Source of the DNA: an uncultured Desulfobacteraceae bacterium
GTDB taxonomy: Bacteria; Desulfobacterota; Desulfobacteria; Desulfobacterales; UBA5852
Assembly (NCBI GenBank): GCA_913060875.1
Contig: CAJXSL010000007.1
Coordinates: forward strand, 140,769-204,768
Length of the DNA stretch: 64,000 nt
Direction: 5' to 3'
Every line of letters starts with the position of its first letter. Position 1 is the first letter of the stretch. A program made the position numbers and the translations under genes. Shown here one piece after another: positions 1-9,015 of this stretch. The notes below the pieces were generated by a model that saw only the letters and a program-made list of their open reading frames with translations, did not search any database and was not told the DNA's origin.

Positions 1-756
1 CACGTGAAAATGTTTGCCCAGCGGCAGGAAGCAAAGGAAAAAGAAAAAGGTCAGGTCGTGAATGAAATAGGCGGTGATATGCATGCTCTGGAGTTTGGCG
101 ATCGGCGCATCGAGCAGCATGTTGCGAAACAACCACGCCAGGGTGCCGGGGGCAACAAATTCAGCGGTCTGCAGCTGCTGAATCTGAGCGGCGGCAAGGG
201 AGGCTTCGAACAGGCTCTCGGATATCATCAATGTGGAAATCAACGCCAGGACGAACACCGCTTCACCGGTATGGTCCTTACCGTAGCGGGCGGGCACGGC
301 ATAACGCTCGGGACGGAAAATACCGCGCCGAATGGCGGCAATCACACAGGCAATCAACACCCATGTTGCCGCAAAATCCTTAAAAACATTATAAATATGT
401 CCAAAAGTGCCACCGAAACCGGGAAAAGTGAACTCTTCCCAGAACCCCATAAAAACCAGGGATGTGGATCGGATACTAAGGACCAAAAAACCGGCGAAGA
501 TAAAGATATGAATAACGCCTGCCATCATGTAGCGAGGCTGCCGCCATTGAGCCAGCCATATCTTGAGCACCCGCCAGATACGTGCCAAAGGCTGATCGAA
601 CCGATTGTCGGGCGCGGCTTTCAACAAAGGATCGATGCGCCGCTTCATGATATAAGCAAAAGCAGCCGTACCGGCCAGTGGGATCAGCAAGGCAAACAAT
701 GCGGTGGGAATGTGAAAAAACTTATAGGCAGCAGGTGATAACAAGGCTGGTTCCAT
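1..756 (-). CDS. Membrane-bound Fe-S oxidoreductase, ETF:quinone type, N-terminal part (cut by window edge)
   Basis: The minus strand is open from an ATG at 756 to the left edge (252 codons, 3' end missing). The visible part is a multi-span membrane domain like the gamma subunit of nitrate reductase, with hydrophobic segments near residues 10-35, 75-100, 120-140, 165-190 and 230-250. In family knowledge this domain is followed by cytoplasmic 4Fe-4S and CCG domains (DUF224 or EMO proteins) that pass electrons from acyl-CoA dehydrogenases through ETF to menaquinone; those domains lie outside the window. An AAGGGGG ribosome site lies 9 bases upstream of the ATG. The gene diverges from fadD and carries its own FadR-type box, which supports a role in beta-oxidation. 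Confidence 0.75.
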   Translation of the reverse strand, partial: MEPALLSPAAYKFFHIPTALFALLIPLAGTAAFAYIMKRRIDPLLKAAPDNRFDQPLARIWRVLKIWLAQWRQPRYMMAGVIHIFIFAGFLVLSIRSTSLVFMGFWEEFTFPGFGGTFGHIYNVFKDFAATWVLIACVIAAIRRGIFRPERYAVPARYGKDHTGEAVFVLALISTLMISESLFEASLAAAQIQQLQTAEFVAPGTLAWLFRNMLLDAPIAKLQSMHITAYFIHDLTFFFFLCFLPLGKHFHV

Positions 757-797
757 AAGTGTCTACCCCCTTTTAACGTGATATATAATGATCAAAC

Positions 798-843
798 TGA
801 ATGAACGCTCATTCATTTTAGTAGACAAATTCTGGTTCGTCAA
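798..843 (-). promoter_or_regulatory. Sigma-70-type promoter with FadR-type operator for the membrane oxidoreductase
   Basis: Read on the minus strand: TTGACG (843-838), a 17-base spacer, TAAAAT (820-815), then the perfect inverted repeat TGAATGA-N4-TCATTCA at 798-815. The box overlaps the expected transcription start, so binding would block initiation. The arms equal those of the Bacillus subtilis FadR (YsiA) box as recalled (TGAATGAMTAnTCATTCA). The same layout occurs upstream of the tetR gene. Confidence 0.75.
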
Positions 844-986
844 GAAAAAAACAACACTCCCAGGATTCGATACGGTTCAGAATAATCATAAGTAATATGA
901 CAATTTACGACATGTTTTGAGACCCAACCCAATTAAATACGGAGCGGTTTTTCAATCCATTTTCGATGCCACACCCAATTGTCGGC

Positions 987-1030
987 TTGACATTCGATAG
1001 GGTTTCCCCTAATCACTGAATTATCATTCA
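987..1030 (+). promoter_or_regulatory. Probable fadD promoter with imperfect FadR-type operator
   Basis: TTGACA at 987-992, 17-base spacer, weak -10 TAATCA at 1010-1015, then TCACTGAATTATCATTCA at 1013-1030. This matches the FadR-type consensus at 15 of 18 positions, with a perfect right arm. The transcript would carry a leader of about 200 bases before the GTG at 1220. The geometry matches the two better sites in this window. Confidence 0.5.
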
Positions 1031-1219
1031 TTTCAATATCAATCGAGACTTTTATAGACACATCGGCACACTTCAGGCGAATCACCGCCCGGCTATAGGT
1101 GGCCGTTTATCTTCTCTTTTGCGTAAATGGCCGACGCCAAGTGCCTGGAATCCTACGCCGGAACGATTGCAAACCATTAACGATAGCGTCAATTTGGTAG
1201 CAAGGAAAAGGAGGTCCAT

Positions 1220-2917
1220 GTGACAGAATCAATGGGGTACGAGGATAAACCATGGCTAAGGAAATACGAGTCAGATGTCCAGCCAACGGTGGATTACGAA
1301 ACGGAATGCCTGCCGGCATTTCTCGATCGCTCTGCGGCGCAATTCCCGGATCAGATGGCATTGCTTTTTCAAGGTTACAAAGTCAACTACCGCCAGTTGC
1401 AGGAGATGGTCAATCGCCTGGCCAAGGCCCTGCAATCCATGGGAATCGGCCAAGGTGACAGTGTCGCCATTCTACTGCCGAACGTGATCCCATGCGTGGT
1501 GGCCTACTACGCCATTTTGAAAATCGGTGCCCGGGTCGTCATGAACAACCCATTGTATTCGGACCGTGAACTGGCGCACCAATTCAATGACTCCGGATCC
1601 AAACTATTGATCACCCTGGACCTGCTTGCCAAACGCATGGTGGATCTGAGGCCCCAAACCAATATCAAAACCATTATTTACACATCCATTGGAGACTACC
1701 TGCCCTTCCCCAAAAACCTCCTTTTCCCATTGGTGGGAAAGAAAAAAGGACTGGCTGCCGACGTAGCGCCGGCCCCGGATCTGCTTAAATGGAAAGATGT
1801 ACTGGCCCAAAACGCCCCGACGCCTGCGGCCGTTTCGTTGTCTTTCGATGACATTGCGATGCTGCAGTACACCGGTGGCACGACGGGTGTATCCAAGGGC
1901 GTCATGCTGACCCACGGGAACCTCAGCAAGCAGGTCCAAGGCATTCGTGCCTGGTTTCCCCGCTTCAAAAAAGGCGAGGAAATCATGCTGGGAGCACTGC
2001 CCTTTTTTCATGTGTTCGGTCTTTCAGTAGCCATGAATTTCGCTATCTACATGGGGTGGGGGGACATCCTGGTACCCAAACCGCAACCAGAGCCTCTTCT
2101 GGAAACCATTGGAAAATTCCGACCGACCTTTGCCCCCCTGGTCCCCACCATGTACATTGGCATGCTCAACCACCCCAAGATCGAACAGACCGATCTTACT
2201 TGCATCAAGGGATGCTTTTCCGGCAGTGCTCCGTTGCCATTGGAAGTTATTCGTGATTTCGAAGGCAAAACAGGCGCCGTTATCGTAGAAGGCTTCGGGA
2301 TGACAGAATCGTCCCCGGTGACCCATATCAATCCGTTTGGTGGCGAGCGGAAGGTCGGCAGCATCGGCATTCCCATATCCGACACCGAAGCCCGCATCGT
2401 GGATTTGAATGAAGGCGCCAAAGAAATGCCGATAGGAGAATCCGGCGAACTGGTGGTCCGTGGTCCCCAGGTCATGCAGGGATACTGGCAACGACCGGAC
2501 GCCACGGATGAAACCTTGGTGAACGGTTGGCTGCACACGGGTGATATCGCCAAAATGGATGAAGACGGCTACTTCTATATCGTAGACCGCAAGAAAGACA
2601 TGATTATTTCCGGTGGCTACAATGTCTACCCGCGGGATATCGAAGAAGTTCTTTTCGAACACCCCCAAATCGCCGAAGCGACAGCCATAGGGGTTCCCCA
2701 CCCCAGTCGCGGAGAGCAGGTCAAGGTCTTTGCCGTGATTAAGGAGGGCGAAACAGCCTCTGCTGAGGAAATCATCGAATTCTGCAAAGGCAAGCTGGCA
2801 ACCTATAAATTGCCGACCGAAATCGAATTTATCAGCGAACTCCCGAAAACGAACGTCGGCAAAGTCCTCAAAAAAGACCTGCGAGCCGACGAATTGGCCA
2901 AACGCGGCCAAGATTAG
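1220..2917 (+). CDS. fadD: Long-chain fatty acid-CoA ligase (FadD)
   Basis: A 565-residue AMP-forming acyl-CoA synthetase that activates fatty acids to acyl-CoA with ATP at the inner membrane face. The P-loop-like motif YTGGTTGVSKG lies near residues 215-225, the A8-type region GWLHTGDIAKMDEDGYFYIVDR near 435-455, and the C-terminal PKTNVGKVLKK lysine motif near 545. Length fits the family. The GTG at 1220 is chosen because AAGGAGG sits at 1208-1214; the overlapping ATG at 1218 is followed at once by a stop. It diverges from the membrane oxidoreductase and lies tail to tail with the acyl-CoA dehydrogenase. A FadR-type site lies upstream. Confidence 0.92.
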   Translation: MTESMGYEDKPWLRKYESDVQPTVDYETECLPAFLDRSAAQFPDQMALLFQGYKVNYRQLQEMVNRLAKALQSMGIGQGDSVAILLPNVIPCVVAYYAILKIGARVVMNNPLYSDRELAHQFNDSGSKLLITLDLLAKRMVDLRPQTNIKTIIYTSIGDYLPFPKNLLFPLVGKKKGLAADVAPAPDLLKWKDVLAQNAPTPAAVSLSFDDIAMLQYTGGTTGVSKGVMLTHGNLSKQVQGIRAWFPRFKKGEEIMLGALPFFHVFGLSVAMNFAIYMGWGDILVPKPQPEPLLETIGKFRPTFAPLVPTMYIGMLNHPKIEQTDLTCIKGCFSGSAPLPLEVIRDFEGKTGAVIVEGFGMTESSPVTHINPFGGERKVGSIGIPISDTEARIVDLNEGAKEMPIGESGELVVRGPQVMQGYWQRPDATDETLVNGWLHTGDIAKMDEDGYFYIVDRKKDMIISGGYNVYPRDIEEVLFEHPQIAEATAIGVPHPSRGEQVKVFAVIKEGETASAEEIIEFCKGKLATYKLPTEIEFISELPKTNVGKVLKKDLRADELAKRGQD

Positions 2918-2962
2918 CCCACAAATAGGTTTAGTGTTTTCACTATAATACGAAACAAAAAA

Positions 2963-2988
2963 AGGGCCGTGGGAATTCCCACGGCCCT
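2963..2988 (-). terminator. Rho-independent terminator of the acyl-CoA dehydrogenase transcript
   Basis: A perfect 26-base palindrome (AGGGCCGTGGGAA and its complement) followed on the minus strand by a run of T. It sits 40 bases beyond the dehydrogenase stop, and could also slow fadD transcription coming from the other side, though that side lacks a T run. Confidence 0.85.
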
Positions 2989-3027
2989 CCTCCCATTGAG
3001 TGGCCTCAGACGTTCTGAAACGCCGGG

Positions 3028-4842
3028 TTACTTCGCTCCGAAAGCATCCTCAGATATATCGACCGCCGCACCATTATTGTTGAGGATGGCGTTCATTTTG
3101 CCCAAGGTGATGGGAAGAACCGATTTGACAAAAAATTCCGCCGACTTCAGCTGGCCTTCGTAGAAAGGCTTATCTTTCTTTTTCGCCTTCTCCAGCTTTT
3201 GAGCGGCCACTTGGGCACGCCACAGCAGCTGCCAGGCCATCGTGACATCGCCGCAAGCTTCCATGAAGGGGTGGGCAAAGGCAAACGCGTTGAGCACTTT
3301 TTCGGACATGGCCGTGGCGCCCATATGCATCGCGACTTCACCCAATTTATTGGCCACTTTCTCAGTCTCGGCCGCCAGTTCAGCCGTCGCTTCGATTTCC
3401 TTGGCGGCCGTAATCGTTTTTTGAATCTCGCCAAAAAGATCCATAACCGCTTTACCCTTGTTCAGACCAAGCTTCCGGCCCAAAAGGTCCATGGCCTGAA
3501 TGCCATTGGTGCCCTCGTAGATCATGGTAATGCGGCAGTCCCTCAGGAGCTGTTCCTGGGGGTATTCCTTGATGTAGCCGTAGCCACCGTAAACCTGCAT
3601 CCCCTGGCTGCAGACGTCAAAGGCCCGGTCGGTGATGTAGCCTTTGGCGATGGGGATCAATACATCGATGATACCCTGCAACCGCGCTTTTTCATTTTCG
3701 TCTTCGGCCAGCAGCTTCTGATCCTCGCAGAAACCCGTGTAATAAAGCAAACTGCGCATGCCTTCCACATAGGCTTTCATGCCCAACAGCATACGCCTGA
3801 CATCCGGATGCTGGATAATGGGGACCGCCGGTGCGTCTTTGTCAAACATCTGCATGAGGTTTTTACCCTGCACACGTTCCCGGGCATAGTTGACGGCATT
3901 CATATAGGAGGCGCTGGCACAGCAGAAGCCCTGCATACCGACCAGCAGCCGGGCGGCGTTCATCATCAGGAACATGGCCCGCATGCCTTTGTTCTCTTCG
4001 CCCAGCAGGGTTCCCCGGCATTGTCCCTTGCTGCCCATGGTCATGGAACAGGTTGAATTGCCGTGAATTCCCATTTTTTCTTCGATGCCGGTGCAGACGA
4101 TATCATTGGGTTCGCCCAGACTTCCATCATCGTTTACCCAAATTTTAGGCACCAGGAAAAGGGAAATGCCCTTGGTGCCTTCCGGGGCGCCTTCGATGCG
4201 GGCCAAAACAGGATGAATGATGTTTTCAACCAGATCGTGATCGCCACCGGAAATAAATATCTTGTTGCCGGTGATCGAGTAGGTGCCGTCTTCATTTTTA
4301 ACCGCAGTGGTGGTCAAAGCCCCGACATCCGACCCGGCTTCCGGCTCGGTCAGCAACATAGTGCCGCCCCACTCACCGGAATACATCTTTTTAAGAAACA
4401 ATTTCTTTTGCAAATCTGTACCGAAGGCCTCGACAAGCTTGCCGGCGCCATGGGTCAGTCCCGGATACATCATGAAGGCAAAGTTGGCACCGTTAAAATA
4501 GTCACTCGCCGCCAATGCCAATGTCGTGGGCATGCCCTGTCCGCCCCACTCCGGATCTTCGGACATGGCCAGCCACTCGCCTTCGACAAACAATTCGTAG
4601 GCCCGCTTGAATTCCTTGGGGGTCACCACCGTTCCATTCTCATATTGGGCCCCTTCCTTGTCACCGATTTCCTGGGTGGGCAGGATTTCTTTAAGGGCCA
4701 GGTTGCGGGCTTCACCGATGATCAAATCCACTGTCTTCTTATTGAATTCAGCAAACCGTTCATGTTTGCTGAACTGGTCGACACCGAGTTGTTCATGAAG
4801 TACAAAGTCCACATCCTTGCGGTCTGCGATCTGCTGTGCCAT
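3028..4842 (-). CDS. Acyl-CoA dehydrogenase (large, FadE-like)
   Basis: A 604-residue flavoprotein catalysing the first oxidation of beta-oxidation, with ETF as electron acceptor. It shows the N-terminal helical domain, the middle FAD/substrate motif LLTEPEAGSDVGA (near 165-180), the catalytic-loop region IYEGTNGIQAMDLLGRKL (near 450) and an extra C-terminal helical domain of about 120 residues typical of the roughly 600-residue ACADs. AAGGAG precedes the ATG. It is the second gene of a tetR-acd unit (53-base gap), and its transcript ends at the 2963 hairpin. Regulation is probably from the FadR-type box upstream of tetR. Chain-length specificity cannot be read from sequence. Confidence 0.92.
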   Translation of the reverse strand: MAQQIADRKDVDFVLHEQLGVDQFSKHERFAEFNKKTVDLIIGEARNLALKEILPTQEIGDKEGAQYENGTVVTPKEFKRAYELFVEGEWLAMSEDPEWGGQGMPTTLALAASDYFNGANFAFMMYPGLTHGAGKLVEAFGTDLQKKLFLKKMYSGEWGGTMLLTEPEAGSDVGALTTTAVKNEDGTYSITGNKIFISGGDHDLVENIIHPVLARIEGAPEGTKGISLFLVPKIWVNDDGSLGEPNDIVCTGIEEKMGIHGNSTCSMTMGSKGQCRGTLLGEENKGMRAMFLMMNAARLLVGMQGFCCASASYMNAVNYARERVQGKNLMQMFDKDAPAVPIIQHPDVRRMLLGMKAYVEGMRSLLYYTGFCEDQKLLAEDENEKARLQGIIDVLIPIAKGYITDRAFDVCSQGMQVYGGYGYIKEYPQEQLLRDCRITMIYEGTNGIQAMDLLGRKLGLNKGKAVMDLFGEIQKTITAAKEIEATAELAAETEKVANKLGEVAMHMGATAMSEKVLNAFAFAHPFMEACGDVTMAWQLLWRAQVAAQKLEKAKKKDKPFYEGQLKSAEFFVKSVLPITLGKMNAILNNNGAAVDISEDAFGAK

Positions 4843-4895
4843 CTGTCTTTTCTCCTTTTAAAATGTAAAGCTTACGCTACCCCGAGGCGGGACGC

Positions 4896-5537
4896 TCAGG
4901 CGTTCATTGCCTGTTGTGTCCCGATCCCCCGAATAAAAAGATCCACCAGGGGATCTCCCATGGAAGTAAGATCATATGTTCCGTCCGAATGAAGCCAGGT
5001 ATTGATCACTTCATCGACCCCACCGATAATGTAACGTTTAACCAGGCCGACATAGAGATCGCGGCGGATCGAGCCCTCCACCTGCCCCTGCTCCACAATC
5101 TCGGCAATCAGGTCCAGATACATTTTATGCATTTCACGAATCTGTTCTTCCGCCAGTCGATTCGTACGATGGGTTTCGGCCTGATAAAGCACGGCCATGA
5201 AGCGATCTTTCTGGAATTCATCCAGATGCCGCCGGATAAGATTGCGCAGTTTGTCGACAGCGGTCATCGCCTCATCGACTTCTTCACGAAAACGGGCAAA
5301 AACCTGGCGGGTCTTGTAATTGAAAAAATGGACCAAAATATCGTCTTTGTTCTTGAAATACAGATAAATCGTTCCATCGGCGACACCGGCGGCCCGTGCG
5401 ATTTGCGATATGGTCGATTCATGGAAACCGGAATTGGCAAACACGGTGACCGCTGCTTCCAGAATGCGATGATATTTATCGTTTTTGGCTTTGGTACTGA
5501 TGGCGCCCCCCTCGAGTGGTGCATCCCACCCTTTCAT
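4896..5537 (-). CDS. fadR: TetR-family fatty acid regulator, FadR/YsiA type
   Basis: A TetR regulator with the N-terminal helix-turn-helix (ILEAAVTVFANSGFHESTI, then GVADGTIYLYFKNKDDIL) closely resembling B. subtilis FadR as recalled, and a C-terminal ligand domain expected to bind acyl-CoA. The frame is open to an ATG at 5555, but that codon lies inside the predicted -10 element, so the next ATG at 5537 (213 residues) is chosen; it has no ribosome site and would sit about 10 bases from the predicted transcript start. Another possibility is initiation at a rare codon after the GAGGGGGG near 5510. The gene is autoregulated in this model and is followed by the acyl-CoA dehydrogenase. Confidence 0.85.
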   Translation of the reverse strand: MKGWDAPLEGGAISTKAKNDKYHRILEAAVTVFANSGFHESTISQIARAAGVADGTIYLYFKNKDDILVHFFNYKTRQVFARFREEVDEAMTAVDKLRNLIRRHLDEFQKDRFMAVLYQAETHRTNRLAEEQIREMHKMYLDLIAEIVEQGQVEGSIRRDLYVGLVKRYIIGGVDEVINTWLHSDGTYDLTSMGDPLVDLFIRGIGTQQAMNA

Positions 5538-5582
5538 GAATGAATACTCATTCATTTAACAGGATCGATTCGACCCTGTCAA
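5537..5582 (-). promoter_or_regulatory. Promoter and FadR-type operator of the tetR-acd operon
   Basis: Minus strand: TTGACA (5582-5577), 17-base spacer, TTAAAT (5559-5554), then TGAATGAGTATTCATTCA at 5554-5537. Read on the plus strand (TGAATGAATACTCATTCA) it matches the recalled B. subtilis FadR consensus at every position. Operator and -10 share one base, so binding should block RNA polymerase and give autorepression. Confidence 0.8.
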
Positions 5583-6260
5583 GGGAAAAGCGGTGGGATC
5601 AATTTTGGCATGCTATCATATAAAAATTGGGAACTTATCTATTAATCAGCCTCGATATGACATCCGACATGGTTAGCCTGTGCCCTGTATACCATAATGA
5701 ATTATTATTCATATTTTTTTGTCTCCCGTTCGGATTTCAATCCCCAAGAATATCCCAGACCGGGCGGGGACAGGCCGTGGAAGACCGGTTAAGCCAAGGG
5801 ACCAACCGAGTCGACCAATATCGCTATAGAAGGGACGAAAGAAGAACCGCGCCAAGAAGCCCCATCATGACCGCCTGGGCCGCTCCGCGTTGAAACATAG
5901 TTGCAATTCACGGCGAATTTTGAGACGATAATGATTAGTGGCAAAGCGTTCGAAGGCAGCGTCGTCATGATGGAAACGCCGCTTACGAAATCACCCCCGC
6001 AATAGGCTCCGAGATTCACCCGACACACTCAGCGGCACTGCCATCATTTCAACCGACCTTATCAGCCCACAACAGGACAGGGTTGGGAAGCCGAACGCCG
6101 ATGTTAAAAGTCCCCGCAACGGCTATCCAGCCCAGCCTCACGATACTGGCCGTGCCGTTGTGGCCAAATCCCACCCAAACAAACTCGGCATGCGGCGCAG
6201 GTACCTGAATTTTAAGGCCCGTTAGCACAGAGCAACCAGCACGAGGACTGACAAAAAACA
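5583..6260. other. Gene-poor stretch between fadR and the histidine kinase
   Basis: No convincing coding frame in about 680 bases. AT-rich around 5600-5720. A weak FadR-like sequence (14 of 18 positions) lies at 5694-5711. The kinase promoter presumably lies here but no strong sigma-70 match was found. Confidence 0.5.
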
Positions 6261-7430
6261 ATGGTCATTATCGACAGCCAAGACCCGTCCCTGGAAAGCC
6301 TTGAAGAACGACTTCGCCGCTCCAACACGTTTCTCACCAACCTGTTGCACAGCTCGGTGGACGGGGTTATCGCCGCCGACAAAACCGGCAAAATCCTGCT
6401 TTTCAACAATGCCGCCGCCGAAATCAGTGGGTACGACGAAGAAGAGGCCTTGACCACCCTTAATATCCGCGATGTCTACCCGGGAGACGGGGCCTATGAC
6501 ATCATGGCGGAGCTGCGCAGCGATCGGCACGGAGGGCCAGGCAAGCTAAAATCCTATCAGATCGATGTCCTGCAAAAGGATGGCACTCTGATACCCATCA
6601 GCTTGAATGCCGCCATTATATATGAAGATGGCCAGGAGACCGCCACCATGGGGTTCTTTCATGACCTGCGGGAAGCCATCCGTATTAAAAAGGAACTGGA
6701 AAAAACCCAGATCCAGCTACTGCAATCCGAAAAAATGGCATCGCTCGGTAAATTAGCCGCCGGCGTCGCGCATCAACTTAACAATCCCCTTGGCGGCATC
6801 ACCCTTTTCGCCCGCTTGATGATGGAAGAGTATGATCTGGAAGAAGACGCCCTCAAAGATTTGAACCGGATTCTCAAAGACGCCGAGCGCTGCCGGGATA
6901 CCGTCAAGGAATTGTTGGAATTCGCCCGCCAGACGCGGCATGAAATGCGCCCCCTGGACATCAACCGCGCTATCTCGCGAACACTTTTCCTGTTAGAAAA
7001 CCAGACCCTGTTTCAAAACATCGTTATTGAACGCCACCTATCAACCGAGATCCCCACCGTCAGGGGGGATACCCAACAGTTGAATCACATGTTCATGAAT
7101 ATCATCCTCAATGCGGCTCAAGCCATGGAAGGGCACGGAACTTTAGCTATCAGGACCTGTCTTGCCAGTGACGGCGAAAGGGTTGTCATCGAAATTACGG
7201 ATACCGGCCCCGGCATTGACGAAGATACACTGCCCCACATTTTCGAGCCGTTTTTTACGACCAAGGAGGAGGGTGAAGGTACGGGCATCGGCCTCAGCCT
7301 GGTTTATGGCATCGTTGAAAACCATGATGGCATGATCCAGGCGACCAACAACACACCCTGCGGTACGCGCTTTATGATTGAATTGCCTCTCAGTACCCCT
7401 GAAGACGAGGAGAATCCCAGTGAAAAATGA
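6261..7430 (+). CDS. PAS-domain sensor histidine kinase
   Basis: 389 residues: an N-terminal coiled stretch (8-25), a PAS domain (about 22-140), an HisKA dimerisation domain with the phosphorylated His at about 171 (VAHQLNNPLGG), and an HATPase_c domain with N box (NIILNAAQAM, about 280), G1 (DTGPGI) and G2 (GTGIGLSL) boxes. No membrane segment, so it is a soluble kinase sensing an internal signal or a partner. The ribosome site is weak (GAGG about 14 bases upstream of the ATG). Its stop overlaps the start of the next kinase by 11 bases, indicating translational coupling and a shared pathway. Confidence 0.88.
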   Translation: MVIIDSQDPSLESLEERLRRSNTFLTNLLHSSVDGVIAADKTGKILLFNNAAAEISGYDEEEALTTLNIRDVYPGDGAYDIMAELRSDRHGGPGKLKSYQIDVLQKDGTLIPISLNAAIIYEDGQETATMGFFHDLREAIRIKKELEKTQIQLLQSEKMASLGKLAAGVAHQLNNPLGGITLFARLMMEEYDLEEDALKDLNRILKDAERCRDTVKELLEFARQTRHEMRPLDINRAISRTLFLLENQTLFQNIVIERHLSTEIPTVRGDTQQLNHMFMNIILNAAQAMEGHGTLAIRTCLASDGERVVIEITDTGPGIDEDTLPHIFEPFFTTKEEGEGTGIGLSLVYGIVENHDGMIQATNNTPCGTRFMIELPLSTPEDEENPSEK

Positions 7431-8910
7431 CCGCGAAGACATCAAGGTACTGGTGATTGACGATGAGGATGGCATTCGGGAAGGTTCGGAAAGAATCCTG
7501 AGCCGCATGGGATGCGACGTTTATGGTGCTTCGCGTGGTGAAGAGGGTCTCGAAATCCTCAACAGCCGCAAGCCCCATATCGTACTGCTCGACCTTAAAA
7601 TGCCGGGACTGGATGGTATGGAAGTCATGCGCCGAATTCATGAACAAGACCCGAATATTCTGGTGATCATCATTACAGGATTTGCGACGGTCGAAACCGC
7701 CATCGAGGCCATGAAGCAAGGGGCTTACGATTTTATCCCCAAACCATTTGAACCGGACCCCCTGCGGATCGTGGTCAACCGGGCCAAAGAAAGAATCCTT
7801 TTAAGGCTGGAAACCGAGAAACTGGAACGGGAACGAAGGCGAAACCTGGCGGACCTGGGTATGGAGAAAAGCCGTATCCGCACCATTATCGAATCATTAC
7901 CCAACGGCCTGGTTGTCACCAATACGGAAGGGCAGGTGGTTCTGACCAACCCCACCTTCTGTCAATTGATCGGTATGGCCCCGAACGAAGCCACCGGGGC
8001 CCCTTTCACCGACTATATCAAGGACGAAGGGTTATGCCAGCTGGTAAAGGATATCTCCCGGGGCCGCTATGTTGATTTCGAAGAAATCCCCACTTACGAA
8101 TTCGTGCTTTCGGAGGATAAATACTTTCAAGTCAAAGGGCGTCCTGTTCTGGGCGGGCGGATGGAATGCCTGGGCGCCGTCATTTCGTTCCAGGACATTT
8201 CGGCCATGAAAGTTCTCGACCGGCTGAAAACCGAATTCGTGGCCAAGGTATCCCACGAATTGCGATCTCCGCTATCCACCATCCATGAGCAACTGGCCAT
8301 GGTGATGAAAGCCATGACCGAAGAGGAAACCGGAACGGATCAGCACCTGATCAGCCGCGCCAAAGAAAAAACCCAGGGCCTGATTTCCACCATCGGGGAT
8401 CTGCTCGACCTTTCAAAAATCGAAACCGGCAACGTCTGTCAGGAAGCCCGCGAATTCCGAATGGAAGAACTCCTTGAAAGTGTTGTTGATTTCCTCTCCA
8501 CCCAGGCCAGCGCCAAAAACCAGTCGATTGAACTTCAGATGCCGGATACCCCTCTGCCAACGTTTACGATGGACCCCCTCGCACTGGAAAGCATTGTCGG
8601 CAACTTGATTACCAATGCCATCAATTACACCCAGGAGGGTGGTGAAATCAGGGTCAATGCCGACCAGGTGGGGGACAATGTTCGCCTCGCCGTCCAGGAC
8701 AACGGTTTCGGTATCGAGGCCAAATACCTGGGAAAAATCTTCGACCGCTTTTATCGGGTCAAAAATGAAAAAACCCGTTTCATCACCGGCACCGGATTGG
8801 GATTGCCAATCGTCAAAGGCTTGGTGGATTCATTAGGAGGGTCCATCTCGGTGGAAAGCGAGCCGGGACGGGGCACCACGTTCACCGTGCTGATCCCCAT
8901 CCAGCGTTGA
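7420..8910 (+). CDS. Receiver-PAS-histidine kinase hybrid
   Basis: A 496-residue protein starting at GTG 7420 (GAGGAG at 7407-7412), not at the upstream in-frame ATG 7378, which would overlap the previous gene much more. Domains: receiver (6-120, phospho-acceptor Asp58 in LLDLKMPG, Lys108 in IPKPFEP), coiled linker (about 125-150), PAS (150-265), HisKA with His279 (KVSHELRSPLSTI), HATPase_c with DNGFGI and GTGLGLPI. The receiver-first order suits a kinase that takes a phosphate from the upstream kinase and passes it on. No output DNA-binding domain, so the lone receiver (10171) or the NtrC-type protein (11906) nearby are candidate targets. Confidence 0.88.
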   Translation: MKNDREDIKVLVIDDEDGIREGSERILSRMGCDVYGASRGEEGLEILNSRKPHIVLLDLKMPGLDGMEVMRRIHEQDPNILVIIITGFATVETAIEAMKQGAYDFIPKPFEPDPLRIVVNRAKERILLRLETEKLERERRRNLADLGMEKSRIRTIIESLPNGLVVTNTEGQVVLTNPTFCQLIGMAPNEATGAPFTDYIKDEGLCQLVKDISRGRYVDFEEIPTYEFVLSEDKYFQVKGRPVLGGRMECLGAVISFQDISAMKVLDRLKTEFVAKVSHELRSPLSTIHEQLAMVMKAMTEEETGTDQHLISRAKEKTQGLISTIGDLLDLSKIETGNVCQEAREFRMEELLESVVDFLSTQASAKNQSIELQMPDTPLPTFTMDPLALESIVGNLITNAINYTQEGGEIRVNADQVGDNVRLAVQDNGFGIEAKYLGKIFDRFYRVKNEKTRFITGTGLGLPIVKGLVDSLGGSISVESEPGRGTTFTVLIPIQR

Positions 8911-8924
8911 TTTTTCAGGGATAG

Positions 8925-8960
8925 CCCCTGATCAATGCGCTATGGCCCCATGATCAGGGG
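8925..8960. terminator. Hairpin between convergent genes
   Basis: CCCCTGATCA at 8925-8934 and its exact complement at 8951-8960, with a 16-base loop. It lies between the 3' ends of the kinase and the AroE-like gene. There is no T run on either side, so termination is only inferred from position. Confidence 0.4.
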
Positions 8961-9015
8961 AAGTGGGGGAAGCAATGTTGTGAGGATAAGGGCACCCAAA
9001 AGGGCGATCGGTGCT

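Noticed and set aside
4-738. A 244-codon plus-strand frame at the left edge
   Set aside because: The minus strand encodes a membrane domain with ribosome site and operator over the same bases; the plus-strand translation is polar and featureless.
1107-1361. Short minus-strand frame over the fadD start
   Set aside because: No ribosome site or family resemblance; overlaps the well supported fadD start.
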